Positions 48,183 to 58,072 of a DNA stretch of 64,000 bases are shown here, piece by piece (within the stretch, counting starts at the first letter, position 1; every line of letters starts with the position of its first letter). Below the pieces are notes generated by a model. The model was given only the letters and a program-made list of their open reading frames with translations. It ran no database searches and was not told the origin of the DNA. Source of the stretch: Burkholderia lata (lineage in GTDB: Bacteria; Pseudomonadota; Gammaproteobacteria; Burkholderiales; Burkholderiaceae); assembly GCF_902499335.1 (NCBI RefSeq), contig NZ_CABVQK010000007.1, positions 310,001-374,000 on the forward strand, written 5' to 3'. Position numbers and translations under genes: made by a program.

Positions 48183-48608
48183 ATGAGTCTTTCCCCGTTT
48201 CACCTGGCGATCCCGGTCTACGACCTGCCTGCCGCGCGCGATTTCTACGGCCGTGTGTTCGGGCTGGAAGAGGGGCGCTCGAGCGCGCAGTGGGTCGACT
48301 TCGACTTCTACGGGCATCAGCTCGTGATCCACGAGCATCCGAAGACCGCTTCGCAGGAAGGCGCGCATACGAACGCGGTGGACGGTCACGACGTACCGGT
48401 GCCGCATTTCGGGATCGTGCTCGACTGGCCGAGCTGGGAAGCGCTGGCCGAGCGGCTGCGATCGTTCGGCGTGACCTTCGTGATCGAGCCGTATGTGCGG
48501 TTCCAGGGGCAGGTGGGCGAACAGGCGACGATGTTCCTGTTCGACCCGTGCGGCAATGCGCTCGAATTCAAGGCGTTCCGCGACATCGGCCAGTTGTTCG
48601 CGAAGTGA
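48183..48608 (+). CDS. VOC (glyoxalase/dioxygenase-fold) protein
   Basis: This 141-residue protein has two beta-alpha-beta-beta-beta modules: [27 protein letters not shown] at the N-terminus with metal-ligand His, and [27 protein letters not shown] followed by [15 protein letters not shown] with the C-terminal Glu ligand. It may be a small glyoxalase or dioxygenase; the substrate is unknown. GAGGCAATC gives a weak ribosome binding site. Confidence 0.85.
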   Translation: MSLSPFHLAIPVYDLPAARDFYGRVFGLEEGRSSAQWVDFDFYGHQLVIHEHPKTASQEGAHTNAVDGHDVPVPHFGIVLDWPSWEALAERLRSFGVTFVIEPYVRFQGQVGEQATMFLFDPCGNALEFKAFRDIGQLFAK

Positions 48609-48740
48609 CCGGCGGCGCCGTCAGCGCCGATTGAAATTGGGTGCGAGAATGCGGCCTGCGGCCCGGCTGCGCGCATGCGCACCGGCCGGCGCCGCGCCGC
48701 ACGGCATCCGTCCGTGCGTGCCGTTCTCCAAGGAACCCGT

Positions 48741-49325
48741 ATGGACAGTCACATCGCTCCGGTGGAGCTGAAGAAGGCCTACCGTCTCCTCAACCACGGC
48801 CCGACCGTGCTCGTGTCGGCCCGTCACGACGGTGTCGACAACGTGATGGCCGCCGCCTGGGCGTGCGCGCTGGACTTCCTGCCGCCGAAGCTGACGGTCG
48901 TGCTCGACAAATCCGCGAAGACGCGCGAGCTCGTCGAGCGCAGCGGCACGTTCGTGATCCAGGTGCCGACGGCCGCACAGATTCGGCTCACGCATGCGGT
49001 CGGCAACCACAGTCTCGCGGAGCGGCCGGACAAGCTGCGCGAAGCAGGCGTGACGCTGTTCGACGTCGAGGGCCACGACCTGCCGTTCGTCGCCGGCTGT
49101 TCGGGCTGGCTCGCGTGCAGGCTGGTTCCGGAGCCGCACAACCAGCAGACCTACGACCTGTTCATCGGCGAGGTGGTCGCGGCGTGGTCCGACACGCGCG
49201 TGTTCCGCGACGGCCACTGGTATTTCGAATCGGCCGATCCGGCGCTGCGCAGCCTGCACTACATCGCGGGTGGCAATTTCTATGCGATCGGCGAATCGCT
49301 GCACGTCGATCCGGACGCGAAGTAA
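48741..49325 (+). CDS. Flavin reductase-like/FMN-binding split-barrel protein
   Basis: Encodes 194 residues from the ATG at 48741, with AAGGA upstream; a longer frame is Arg-rich leader. GPTVLVSARHDGVDNVMAAAWACALDFLPPKLTVVLDKSAKTRELVERSGTFVIQVPT-type sequence is the FMN-binding split barrel. It could reduce flavin with NAD(P)H or use FMN to reduce another compound. It lies between the VOC gene and another LysR gene. Confidence 0.85.
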   Translation: MDSHIAPVELKKAYRLLNHGPTVLVSARHDGVDNVMAAAWACALDFLPPKLTVVLDKSAKTRELVERSGTFVIQVPTAAQIRLTHAVGNHSLAERPDKLREAGVTLFDVEGHDLPFVAGCSGWLACRLVPEPHNQQTYDLFIGEVVAAWSDTRVFRDGHWYFESADPALRSLHYIAGGNFYAIGESLHVDPDAK

Positions 49326-49346
49326 GCGTCGATCCGGGCGCGCGGT

Positions 49347-50243
49347 TCACGCGCGCTTCTTCAATTCCGTCAGCATGGTTTCGGCGAACGCCTGCGCGAC
49401 GCGCGGCAGCGTGCGGCCGCGCTTGGTGACGAGTGCGATCGGCCGCACGAACGCGGGGTCGTCGATCGGCTTCGCGACCAGCTCGGGCTCGGCGCGCACC
49501 TCGCGCGCGGTCGCCGGCAGGATCGTCACGCCGAGGCCACCGCGCACCATCGCGACGGCCGTCATCATGTAGGTCGGCTCGCACGCGATGTCGGGCGTGC
49601 AGCCGGCCGCGTCCAGCGCGGCGTCGACGACGCTGCGCACGCTCGTGCCCTGCGCAGTGAGCACGAGCGGCACGGCCGCGACGTCGGCGGTGCTCACGTG
49701 GCGCTTGCGCGCGAGCGGATGATCTTTTGGGCACACGGCGACGAGCCGGTCGGCGCCTGCATACAGCACCTCCAGCGATGCATCGAACGTGTCGCCGCCC
49801 GTCAATCCGAGATCGGCTTCCTCATTGCGCACGAGCGCGGTGACGAGGCTCGCGACGCCGTCGCGGATCTCGAAGCCCGCGCGCGGCACGTCGCGCCGGA
49901 ACGACTGGATCAGCTCCGGCAGCATGCTGGACGCGAAGGTCGGCAGGCACGCGAGCCGCACCGTGCCGCTCGTGCCTTCGCCGAGCGCGCGCGCATCGCG
50001 CAGCACGCGCTCCATGTCGTCGAGCGAGCGCTGCAGCAGCGGCAGCAGCTCGCGCCCGGTCTGCGTGAGCGCGACGCTGCGGCTGTTGCGGTCGAACAGG
50101 CGCGCGCCGACGATTTCCTCGAGCCGGCGGATCTGCACGGTCAGTGCCGGCTGCGACAGGTGCAGGCGCGCGGCCGCACGCGTGAAGTTGCCGGCCTGCG
50201 CGACGGTGACGAACGCGCGAATGTCGCGAAGATTCAGATTCAT
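49347..50243 (-). CDS. LysR-family transcriptional regulator of the CitMHS/AtuA-like genes
   Basis: This 298-residue LysR protein has helix-turn-helix AFVTVAQAGNFTRAAARLHLSQPALTVQIRRLEEIVGARLFDR and a CynR/CysB-type effector domain. It is divergent from the CitMHS transporter with 97 bases between the starts, so it most likely controls the transporter and the AtuA-like genes in response to their substrate. Confidence 0.92.
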   Translation of the reverse strand: MNLNLRDIRAFVTVAQAGNFTRAAARLHLSQPALTVQIRRLEEIVGARLFDRNSRSVALTQTGRELLPLLQRSLDDMERVLRDARALGEGTSGTVRLACLPTFASSMLPELIQSFRRDVPRAGFEIRDGVASLVTALVRNEEADLGLTGGDTFDASLEVLYAGADRLVAVCPKDHPLARKRHVSTADVAAVPLVLTAQGTSVRSVVDAALDAAGCTPDIACEPTYMMTAVAMVRGGLGVTILPATAREVRAEPELVAKPIDDPAFVRPIALVTKRGRTLPRVAQAFAETMLTELKKRA

Positions 50244-50340
50244 AACGGTTCGTGATTGCTGCGATCAAATCATTTCAATTGTGCTATCGCTGCGCCGACC
50301 TTACGCTCGTCTCCAACAAAAGACAAGGTAGGAGACACGG

Positions 50341-51639
50341 ATGCTGCCGTTACTCGGGCTTGGCACGATCGTCGTGCTGCTGGCCGCGATTCTGTCGAAG
50401 CGGATGTCGCCGCTCGTCGCGCTGATCATCGTGCCGATCGCCGCATCGCTGATCGGCGGCTTCGGGCTGCACACCAGCAAGTTCGTCGTCGACGGGCTGA
50501 AGGGGCTCGCCCCCGTCGTCGGGATGTTCGTGTTCGCGATCCTGTACTTCGGGACGATCACCGACGCCGGCACGCTCGACCCGATCATCGACCGCATCCT
50601 GCGTGCGGTCGGCACGCGGCCGACGCGCATCGTGATGGGCACGACGCTGCTCGCGCTGCTGATCCACCTCGACGGTTCGGGTGCCGTCTGCTTTCTCGTG
50701 ACGATTCCGGCCGTGCTGCCGCTGTACGACCGGCTGAAGATGGACCGGCGCGTGCTGGCCGCCGCGGTGTCGATGGCCGCGGGTATCAACTTCCTGCCGT
50801 GGACGGGGCCGATGATCCGCGCGTCGGCGTCGCTGCACCTGCCGGTGTCGGCGCTGTTCAATCCGCTGATTCCGGTGCAGGCGATCGGGCTCGTGTTCGT
50901 GTTCGGCGTCGCGTACTGGCTCGGGCGGCGCGAGGAGAAGCGGCTCGGCCTGTCGCGCGACGACGCGTCGATTCCGCTGCCGACGCGCGAACTGACGCCG
51001 GACGAGCAGGCGCTGCGCCGGCCGCACCTGTTCTGGTTCAACCTCGTGCTGACGCTCGTCGTGCTCGGCACGATGGTCGTGATGGGCGAGAAGATCCCGC
51101 CCGCGATCATGTTCATGGTCGGGCTGTGCATCGCGCTGATGGTGAACTACCCGGACGTCGACATGCAGAGAAAGCGCATCGACGCGCATGCGCGCGCCGC
51201 GCTGATGATGGCCGGCATCCTGCTCGCGGCCGGCGTGTTCACGGGGATCATGCAGGGCAGCGGGATGCTGAAGGCGATGGCGCAGGCGGCGGTCGGCTTC
51301 GTGCCGCCGTCGATGGCCGGCCACATTCCGGTGGTGCTCGGCCTCGCGTCGATGCCGCTCAGCATGCTGTTCGATCCCGATTCGTTCTACTTCGGCGTGC
51401 TGCCCGTGATCGCGGAGGTGGCCGGCCAGCTCGGCGTGCCGGCCGTACAGGTCGGGCAGGCGGCGCTGCTTGGCCAGATGACGACCGGGTTCCCGGTCAG
51501 CCCGCTGACGCCCGCGACCTTCCTCGTCGTCGGCCTCTGTGGCATCGAGCTGGCCGAGCACCAGAAATTCACGTTCCCGCTGCTGTTCGGCGCCTCGATC
51601 GTGATGACGATCGCGTGCGTCGTGCTGGGCATCTTTTGA
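50341..51639 (+). CDS. CitMHS-family citrate/tricarboxylate:metal-H+ symporter
   Basis: This 432-residue inner-membrane carrier has about 12 hydrophobic segments. LIHLDGSGAVCFLVTIPAVLPLYDRLKM and INFLPWTGPMIRAS are characteristic of the CitM/CitH group, which imports citrate or a related organic acid as a divalent-metal complex. AGGAGACAC precedes the ATG. It leads an operon with the AtuA-like genes, so its solute may be the substrate or product of that pair. Confidence 0.92.
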   Translation: MLPLLGLGTIVVLLAAILSKRMSPLVALIIVPIAASLIGGFGLHTSKFVVDGLKGLAPVVGMFVFAILYFGTITDAGTLDPIIDRILRAVGTRPTRIVMGTTLLALLIHLDGSGAVCFLVTIPAVLPLYDRLKMDRRVLAAAVSMAAGINFLPWTGPMIRASASLHLPVSALFNPLIPVQAIGLVFVFGVAYWLGRREEKRLGLSRDDASIPLPTRELTPDEQALRRPHLFWFNLVLTLVVLGTMVVMGEKIPPAIMFMVGLCIALMVNYPDVDMQRKRIDAHARAALMMAGILLAAGVFTGIMQGSGMLKAMAQAAVGFVPPSMAGHIPVVLGLASMPLSMLFDPDSFYFGVLPVIAEVAGQLGVPAVQVGQAALLGQMTTGFPVSPLTPATFLVVGLCGIELAEHQKFTFPLLFGASIVMTIACVVLGIF

Positions 51640-51679
51640 TCTTTCCCGGCGGTGAAACCCGCCGGACGACGGTACGGAC

Positions 51680-53038
51680 ATGACAGCAAAGCAACCTGAA
51701 CGGCGCGTGCGCATCGGCGCGGGCGCCGGCTACTCGGGCGACCGGATCGAGCCCGCGGTCGAACTGGCCGAACACGGGCAGCTCGACTATCTCGTCTTCG
51801 AATGCCTGGCCGAGCGCACGATCGCGATCGCGCAGCAGGCGCGGCGCAAGGATCCGGCACTCGGCTACGACCCGCTGCTCGATGCGCGGATGCATGCGGT
51901 GCTGCCGGTCGCCGCGCCGAAGGGCGTGCGCATCGTGTCGAACATGGGCGCGGCGAATCCGCGTGCGGCCGCACGGCGCACCGCGCAGATCGCGCGATCG
52001 CTCGGCATCGCGGGCCTGAAGGTCGCGGCGGTCGAAGGCGACGACGTGCTCGACGTGGTGCTGCGCGGCGCGTTCCGCTTCGAGGAATCGGGCGATGACG
52101 TCGCCGATTATCGCGACCGCATCGTGTCCGCGAACGCGTACCTCGGCGCCGCGCCGATCGTCGATGCGCTCGCGGCCGGCGCGGACGTCGTGCTGACCGG
52201 GCGCGTCGCCGATCCGTCGCTGTTCGCCGCGCCGCTGATCCACGCGTTCGGCTGGCAGATGGATGACTGGGACGTGCTCGGGCAAGCGACGGTCGTCGGC
52301 CACCTGCTCGAATGCGCGGGACAGGTGACGGGCGGCTATTTCGCCGACCCCGGCTACAAGGACGTGCCGAACCTTGCGCGGCTCGGGTTTCCGATCGGCG
52401 AAGTCGCGGCCGACGGCTCGGTCGTGATCACCAAGGTGCCGCACGCGGGCGGCCGCGTGAGCACGGCGACCTGCAAGGAACAACTGCTCTATGAGATTCA
52501 CGATCCGGCGCGGTATCTGCAGCCCGATGTCGTCGCGGATTTCACGCGCGTCGTGGTGGCCGGCGAGGCGCCGGACCGCGTGCGCGTGACGGGCGGGCGC
52601 GGCACCGCGCGGCCCGATACGCTGAAGGTGTCGGTGGCTTACGTCGACGGTTACATCGGCGAAGGCCAGATCTCGTACGGTGGCCCGGGCGCGCTCGAAC
52701 GTGCGCGCCTCGCGCTCGGGATCGTCCGCGAGCGGCTGGCATTGACCGGCGTTGCAGCGACCGAGTTGCGCTTCGACCTGATCGGCGTCGATGCGCTGTA
52801 TGGCGACGCGACGCCCGCCGTGCGCGGCGAGCCGGCCGAGGTGCGCGTGCGGGTGGCCGGCCGTGCGGCGAGCGCCGCCGAAGCGGCGCGCATCGGCAAC
52901 GAAGTCGAGACGCTCTATACGAACGGGCCCGCCGGCGGCGGCGGTGCGTTCAAGTCGACGCGTGAGGTGATCGCCGTTCAGTCGGTGCTGCTGCCGCGTG
53001 CGGACGTGGCGCCGTCGTTTTCATTCGTGGAGGCATGA
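51680..53038 (+). CDS. AtuA/DUF1446-like large protein
   Basis: This 452-residue protein matches the DUF1446 (AtuA) family: VRIGAGAGYSGDRIEPAVELAEHGQLDYLVFECLAERT at the N-terminus, SNMGAANPRAAARRTAQIARSLG and TGRVADPSLFAAPLIHAFGW. The family is named for acyclic terpene utilisation but its chemistry is unknown; many members lie in organic-acid catabolic loci. It follows the transporter by 40 bases and overlaps the next small gene by four, which supports one functional complex. Confidence 0.9.
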   Translation: MTAKQPERRVRIGAGAGYSGDRIEPAVELAEHGQLDYLVFECLAERTIAIAQQARRKDPALGYDPLLDARMHAVLPVAAPKGVRIVSNMGAANPRAAARRTAQIARSLGIAGLKVAAVEGDDVLDVVLRGAFRFEESGDDVADYRDRIVSANAYLGAAPIVDALAAGADVVLTGRVADPSLFAAPLIHAFGWQMDDWDVLGQATVVGHLLECAGQVTGGYFADPGYKDVPNLARLGFPIGEVAADGSVVITKVPHAGGRVSTATCKEQLLYEIHDPARYLQPDVVADFTRVVVAGEAPDRVRVTGGRGTARPDTLKVSVAYVDGYIGEGQISYGGPGALERARLALGIVRERLALTGVAATELRFDLIGVDALYGDATPAVRGEPAEVRVRVAGRAASAAEAARIGNEVETLYTNGPAGGGGAFKSTREVIAVQSVLLPRADVAPSFSFVEA

Positions 53039-53349
53039 TGCAACTGCGTGAACTCGCGCATGCGCGCACCGGCGACAAGGGCAATACGCTGAACGTTTCG
53101 GTCATCTGCCGCGATCCGCGCCATTACGATCATCTGCGCACGCATCTGGATGCCGATGCAGTGAAGGCATGGCTCGCGGGCATCGTGCATGGCGACGTCG
53201 TGCGTTACGAACTGCCGGCGCTCGGTGCATTCAATTTCGTGTTGCGCGATGCGCTCGGCGGCGGCGTCACGCGCTCGCTCGCGCTCGATGCGCACGGCAA
53301 GTCGGTCAGTTCGGCGCTGCTGGCGATCGAGGTGCCCGCCCCGGCGTGA
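53035..53349 (+). CDS. AtuA C-terminal-like small subunit
   Basis: This 104-residue protein (LRELAHARTGDKGNTLNVSVICRDPRHYDHLR...YELPALGAFNFVLRDALGGGVTRSL) corresponds to the C-terminal domain that in some AtuA proteins is fused to the DUF1446 part. Here it is separate, starting in the ATGATG that overlaps the stop of the large gene. The pair therefore probably forms a heteromeric complex. Confidence 0.88.
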   Translation: MMQLRELAHARTGDKGNTLNVSVICRDPRHYDHLRTHLDADAVKAWLAGIVHGDVVRYELPALGAFNFVLRDALGGGVTRSLALDAHGKSVSSALLAIEVPAPA

Positions 53350-53378
53350 CGGATGTCGCAGCCGGAACGGGCCCGCGC

Positions 53379-54200
53379 TTACGGAATCAGCAGTTCGCGA
53401 AGGCCGTCGGCGTGCTCGATGCGTTCGCCGCCGATGTGCAGACGTTGATCACGGCGATAGTCGTAGACCGCGCGCGACGCGGCGAGCTGCTCGAAATCGA
53501 GTTCGACCGCATGACGCGATTCGGTATTGCCGGCCTCGAAGATCAGGTTGCCGAACGGATCGGCCGCGAGGCTGCCGCCCGCGAATACGACGTCGTGCGT
53601 GCTGCCGCCGACGCGGTTGGCGACCACCGTGAACACCTGGTTCTCCATCGCGCGTGCCGTGGCCGACGTGCGGTGGACGGCGCGGTACGGCTCCATGTTG
53701 CCGTCGGTGATGAGGATCAGCTCGGCGCCGAGCGCGGCGAGCGCGCGGCCGGTTTCGGGGAATTCGTTGTCGTAGCAGATCAGCAGGCCGATCCGCACGC
53801 CGTGCCATTCGATCGTCGCGTAACGGTCGCCGGGCAGCACGACGCCGTGCTCGCTCACCCACAGGTGGGTCTTGCGATAGCGCAGCGCGATGCCGTCCGG
53901 CGTGACGAACACGGTGGTGTTGTAGAAGCGGCCGCCGTCGTTTTCGATCAGCCCGACCACGACGGCAACGTTGCGCGCACGTGCGGCGGCGATGACCGCG
54001 CCGACGCTCGGGCCGTCGAGCGGCTCGGCGCATTCGGCAAGATTCGACGGATCGAGGAAGCCGGTGAGCTGCGCTTCCGGGAACATCACGATGTCGGTGC
54101 CCGGTGCGCAGGTTGCGATCGCTTCGAGCGTGCGCTGCAGGTTGTAGTGCGTGTCGCCGTCGCGGCCGGCGAGCTGGACGATGTCGAGCTTCAGTTTCAT
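53379..54200 (-). CDS. Nitrilase-superfamily amidohydrolase
   Basis: Encodes 273 residues from the MKLKLDIVQ start at 54200; a longer frame adds an unstructured leader. The catalytic triad is Glu42 (FPEAQL), Lys110 (YRKTHLW) and Cys142 (ICYDNEFPE). It would hydrolyse an amide, carbamyl group or nitrile of unknown identity. It is convergent with the AtuA-like operon and divergent from a chemoreceptor gene. Confidence 0.92.
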   Translation of the reverse strand: MKLKLDIVQLAGRDGDTHYNLQRTLEAIATCAPGTDIVMFPEAQLTGFLDPSNLAECAEPLDGPSVGAVIAAARARNVAVVVGLIENDGGRFYNTTVFVTPDGIALRYRKTHLWVSEHGVVLPGDRYATIEWHGVRIGLLICYDNEFPETGRALAALGAELILITDGNMEPYRAVHRTSATARAMENQVFTVVANRVGGSTHDVVFAGGSLAADPFGNLIFEAGNTESRHAVELDFEQLAASRAVYDYRRDQRLHIGGERIEHADGLRELLIP

Positions 54201-54358
54201 GGGCGGTTTCGGTGGCAAGGGCCCGTCGCCGGGGGCGCCGGAAGGGTGGATAAGGAGGCCCAGTATGCGCCGAAGCGGCGGATTTCCCATCCCGCCGGTG
54301 CGTTAACCCGTCGGGGGTATTGATCTCCGCGGCGGTTGCCGGCGCATGTTTTTTTGAT

Positions 54359-54369
54359 TGGTCTGACCA
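54359..54369. promoter_or_regulatory. TGGTCTGACCA palindrome (GntR/FadR-type operator)
   Basis: TGGTC-T-GACCA is a perfect palindrome in the divergent region between the amidohydrolase and chemoreceptor genes. TGGTC-N-GACCA with A/T-rich flanks is the core of FadR/PdhR-type GntR operators. No such regulator gene lies next to it, so control would be in trans. Confidence 0.45.
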
Positions 54370-54465
54370 GTCGAACCTCAAGTTGCGAGGTGGCGGGTCG
54401 TTAAATCCGTTTGCGTACTCGTTTGACCATTCGATAACAACGCGCAACCGGAGATCGCCGTCATC

Positions 54466-56295
54466 ATGCTGTCATCAATTCGCGCTCGGATTCTGGCAAC
54501 TTGCGTCGCCATCGTCGTCACGGCGCTCGCCGTCACGGGTGGCCTCGTGTACGGAGTCGTCAAGCGCCACAACGACGAAACCATCGATCAGAACCTGCAG
54601 TCGGTGCTGGCCGGCCATGCGCTGGCGCTCGACGAGTGGGTCGCGAGCCGCGGGCAGCAGACCCAGGCGCTCGCGGATACGCTCGCCGTCGGCGAAGGCG
54701 ATCCGCTGCCGGCGCTGACGCTGCTCGGCAAGTCGGGCGGCTTCCAGGTGCTGACGCTCGGCCTGCCGGACCGCACGGCGTTCTCGAACATCCCGCTCGC
54801 GCCCGGGTACGACCCGACCGCTCGCCCGTGGTACAAGCAGGCGGTCGACGCCGGCCGGCTCGTCGTCACCGCGTTGTATCGCGATGCCACGACCGGCAAG
54901 CCCGCGTTCGCATTCGCGGTGCCGATCGTGCGCGGCGGCACGCTGAAAGGCGTGCTGGCGGCGAGTCTCTACATGGAGCGCGCGAGCGCGATCGTCGCGT
55001 CGATGCACCCGACGCCGTCGAGTTTCGCGTTCCTGGTCGACCGAAGCGGGCGCCTCATTGCCGGCGCGAAGACCGACCTGATCATGAAGCCGGCGGCCGA
55101 GCTGTCGCCGGAGCTGACGCCCGAGCGTCTCGCCGGCCTGCAGACCGCGACCGAACCGGTGGCGATCGCGGTGGACGGCGTGACCAAGCTGCTCCGCGCC
55201 CAGGCGATCGCCGGCACCGACTGGTCGCTCGTGATGGCGCTCGACCGGTCCGACGTGACGGCCGGCATGCGGGCCGTGGCGACGACGACGCTCGTGGCGA
55301 TCCTCATCGTGGCCTGTATCGCGGCCGCGCTCGTCGGTGCGCTGACGAACGCGGCATTCAAGCGCGTGCTGCTGGTGCGCGACGCGCTGACCGACGTCGC
55401 GAGCGGAAGCGGCGACCTGACGAAGCGACTGCCCGCGGACGGCAACGACGAGGCTGCGCAGATCGCGCGCGCGTTCAACCTGTTTGCGGAGAAGATCGGG
55501 TCGATCCTGCTGCAGATCCGCGGTTTCAGCGAATCCGTGAGCGTGGCGAGCGCGGAGATCGCGCAGGGCAACCAGGATCTGTCGAGCCGCACCGAGCATG
55601 CCGCGTCGAGCCTGCAGGAGACCGCGGCGGCGCTCGAGGAGATCGCCGGCACCGCACGCAACTCGGCCGATTCGGCGACGCAGGTGAACCGGCTCGCGGA
55701 ATCGGCGTCGAGCGTGGCGATGCGTGGCGGCGAGGTGGTGAGCCAGGTGGTCGCGACGATGGGCGAGATCACGGCAGCGTCGAACGAAATCTCGAACATC
55801 ATCGGCGTGATCGACGGCATTGCGTTCCAGACCAACATCCTCGCGTTGAACGCGGCCGTCGAGGCGGCGCGCGCGAACGAGCACGGGCGGGGCTTCGCGG
55901 TCGTCGCGGGCGAGGTGCGCACGCTCGCGCAGCGCAGCGCGCAGGCTGCGAAGGAAATCAAGCAGCTGATCCAGGCGTCGGTCGACAAGATCGAGGGCGG
56001 ATCGGGGCTCGTGCAGACGGCCGGCGCGACGATGGACGAGATCGTCGAGGGCGTGCGCGGCATTTCGAGCGTGATCGCGGAAATGACGGTCGCCGCGAAC
56101 GAGCAGAGCACCGGGATCGCTCAGGTGAACCAGGCGGTGTCGCAACTCGATCATTCGACGCAGCAGAACGCGGCGCTCGTCGAGGAGTCCGCGGCGGCGG
56201 CGGCGCTGCTGCGCGAGCAGGCGGCGCAGCTCGCGCAGACGGTCGGCGAATTCAAGCTTGCGCGCACGCACGCGGCCGATACGGCGCCGGCGTGA
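54466..56295 (+). CDS. Methyl-accepting chemotaxis protein (dCache type)
   Basis: This 609-residue receptor has TM1 at residues 8-32, a periplasmic dCache sensor (about 35-270; the ligand signature FxxRPWYKQA appears as [16 protein letters not shown]), TM2 around 272-296, a HAMP domain and a long cytoplasmic signalling hairpin. The tip [44 protein letters not shown] binds CheA and CheW. No CheR-docking pentapeptide is present at the C-terminus. Ligands of this class are often amino or organic acids, which would suit the neighbouring uptake genes. Confidence 0.93.
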   Translation: MLSSIRARILATCVAIVVTALAVTGGLVYGVVKRHNDETIDQNLQSVLAGHALALDEWVASRGQQTQALADTLAVGEGDPLPALTLLGKSGGFQVLTLGLPDRTAFSNIPLAPGYDPTARPWYKQAVDAGRLVVTALYRDATTGKPAFAFAVPIVRGGTLKGVLAASLYMERASAIVASMHPTPSSFAFLVDRSGRLIAGAKTDLIMKPAAELSPELTPERLAGLQTATEPVAIAVDGVTKLLRAQAIAGTDWSLVMALDRSDVTAGMRAVATTTLVAILIVACIAAALVGALTNAAFKRVLLVRDALTDVASGSGDLTKRLPADGNDEAAQIARAFNLFAEKIGSILLQIRGFSESVSVASAEIAQGNQDLSSRTEHAASSLQETAAALEEIAGTARNSADSATQVNRLAESASSVAMRGGEVVSQVVATMGEITAASNEISNIIGVIDGIAFQTNILALNAAVEAARANEHGRGFAVVAGEVRTLAQRSAQAAKEIKQLIQASVDKIEGGSGLVQTAGATMDEIVEGVRGISSVIAEMTVAANEQSTGIAQVNQAVSQLDHSTQQNAALVEESAAAAALLREQAAQLAQTVGEFKLARTHAADTAPA

Positions 56296-56353
56296 ACCGG
56301 CTCGCGCCGCAGCGGGAGCGGCGCGGTTGAATGGGCGGTGCGCGGGCCGCGCG

Positions 56354-57145
56354 TTATCCGCCGGTCTGCGCGTTCAGGAACAGCGAGAACAGCTCCGATT
56401 GCGAGTTGATGGCGAGTTTTCCGTAGATGTTGCGGCGATGCACCTTGACCGTTTCGGCGGAAATCGACAGCTTGTTCGCGACTTCCTTGTTCGAGCGCCC
56501 GCTCAGGATCAGCCGGATCACGTCGAGCTCGCGTGCGGTAAGCGGCGTGCCGAGCCGCGCCATCGCCTGCTCGAAGCCGTCGTGTGCACCGGGCAGGCGC
56601 GACGGCGGATGTTCCGCGGAGGCAGGCTCGAACGCGAGCCGCTGCCGCATCAGCCCGGCCACCCACGGCCGGATCAGGTCGAGCAGCGCCACCTGCTCGG
56701 GGCTGAAGCGCCGCTTGCTGCCGAGCGACAGGCACAGCGTGCGCGCATCGTCGAGCACGACGTTGAACTGCACCTCGTCCTCGACGACGTTGTGCGTGAA
56801 ATAGCGCATGTAGTACTCGGTATCGCGAAAGCACTCGGGCGCGACGTCGGACAGCCGGAACAGGCCGCTCTTCGGCGCGTCGCGGTTGGCGATGTAGAAC
56901 GGGTCGAGCTGGTACAGGCCCTTCACGTAGTCGTGGAACAGCGGGTCGGGGCCGCCGCCTTCGTACGGGCATTCGGCGAACACCTGCGGGCGGCCGTCGC
57001 CGAACGTCAGCGCGACCCAGCTGTCGACCGCGACGTATTCCTCGATCAGCCGGATCAGTGCGAGCCAGAAGCCGGGCTGGTCGAGCGACTCGATGAGCCG
57101 CCCGACCGACCGGTGCCATGCGACATCCTGCAACGTGAGGTTCAT
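56354..57145 (-). CDS. LuxR-family transcriptional regulator
   Basis: Encodes 263 residues from the ATG at 57145. The C-terminal LuxR helix-turn-helix (residues 202-245: LTARELDVIRLILSGRSNKEVANKLSISAETVKVHRRNIY) is clear. The N-terminal ~180 residues, with WVALTFGDGRPQVFAECPYEGG and DPFYIANRD, look like a GAF-type sensor rather than the acyl-homoserine-lactone domain, and no luxI is adjacent. It is divergent from the two exported-protein genes. Confidence 0.88.
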   Translation of the reverse strand: MNLTLQDVAWHRSVGRLIESLDQPGFWLALIRLIEEYVAVDSWVALTFGDGRPQVFAECPYEGGGPDPLFHDYVKGLYQLDPFYIANRDAPKSGLFRLSDVAPECFRDTEYYMRYFTHNVVEDEVQFNVVLDDARTLCLSLGSKRRFSPEQVALLDLIRPWVAGLMRQRLAFEPASAEHPPSRLPGAHDGFEQAMARLGTPLTARELDVIRLILSGRSNKEVANKLSISAETVKVHRRNIYGKLAINSQSELFSLFLNAQTGG

Positions 57146-57251
57146 GCGTAGGTCCAAGTCGGGCAATGCGATGCGCGCTTGCGGTGCCGCGCCTTGCGTG
57201 TACGCTACGGGCTCGCGGGCAGGTTTCCGCGTGCATCGAACGGAGCCTGGG

Positions 57252-58016
57252 GTGAAGAACGAGATCGTAACGCCGGCCGGCGCGAATGGCGAGGCCGTGC
57301 GCCGCCGCCGGTTCGCGGCCGTCGCCGTGCGTGCCGCGCTGGCGTGTCTGGGCGCGATGGCCGCGCAGCCGGCCGCCGCCGCGCCGCAGGCGTCGTGCGA
57401 AGACCAGCTGACGCGGTTGATCGTGCCGGCACTGCGGCAGACCGCGATGAACCGGCGCGGCATCCGCGCCGACGTGGACGAGCGTGACGGCAACGTCTAC
57501 CGCATCAGGCTGTTCACGATGCCGGACCACCCGGGCACGCCGAATCGCGAGGCGACGATCGGCTGGGTGACGCTCGATATGCAGGCGAAGCGTGCGCTCG
57601 ACGTCACGCGCGATCCCGACCGGCCGGACGTGCTGAAGATCGACCGGCGCGCGCTGGCGCGTTTCGTGTCGACGTGTGTTGCGCCGGCGGCACCGGCCGC
57701 GCCCGTGCGCAACGCCGTCGATTGCGATGCACTGAACCGCCGCGCGCAGGCGCAGGGCGACTACGTGACGGGCAGCGACGCCGGGCGTGTCGTCACCGGC
57801 CAAGGGCGCCTGCCGTTCTATTCCGCGCCGGACGACGCATGCCGGATCGACGGGCTGTTCATCGTCGAGCACGACCATGTCGATGCGCGGACCGGCTACG
57901 GCCGTTTCACGTCGGTCGTCTATCTGAATCCGCGCACGCGCGGCATCGCCGAAGGGTGGGTGCCGACCGCGCGGTTGAAACCGGACGGCACCGGCATCGC
58001 GCCACGGCAACCGTGA
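57252..58016 (+). CDS. Exported protein of unknown function
   Basis: Encodes 254 residues from a GTG at 57252 with GGAG just upstream. Residues 1-41 are a signal peptide with RRRRF before the hydrophobic core and cleavage near AAAAP. The mature protein has four Cys (SCEDQL, STCVA, VDCDAL, DACRID) that could form two disulphides, and a C-terminal SH3-like beta pattern (LPFYSAPDDACRIDGLFIVEHDHVDA). No family recognised; close spacing to the next exported protein gene suggests a shared role. Confidence 0.7.
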   Translation: MKNEIVTPAGANGEAVRRRRFAAVAVRAALACLGAMAAQPAAAAPQASCEDQLTRLIVPALRQTAMNRRGIRADVDERDGNVYRIRLFTMPDHPGTPNREATIGWVTLDMQAKRALDVTRDPDRPDVLKIDRRALARFVSTCVAPAAPAAPVRNAVDCDALNRRAQAQGDYVTGSDAGRVVTGQGRLPFYSAPDDACRIDGLFIVEHDHVDARTGYGRFTSVVYLNPRTRGIAEGWVPTARLKPDGTGIAPRQP

Positions 58017-58072
58017 TCGTGTGTGCCCGCAATCATCCGCCACGCATCCTTTCGAGCAGAACGAACCACGTC

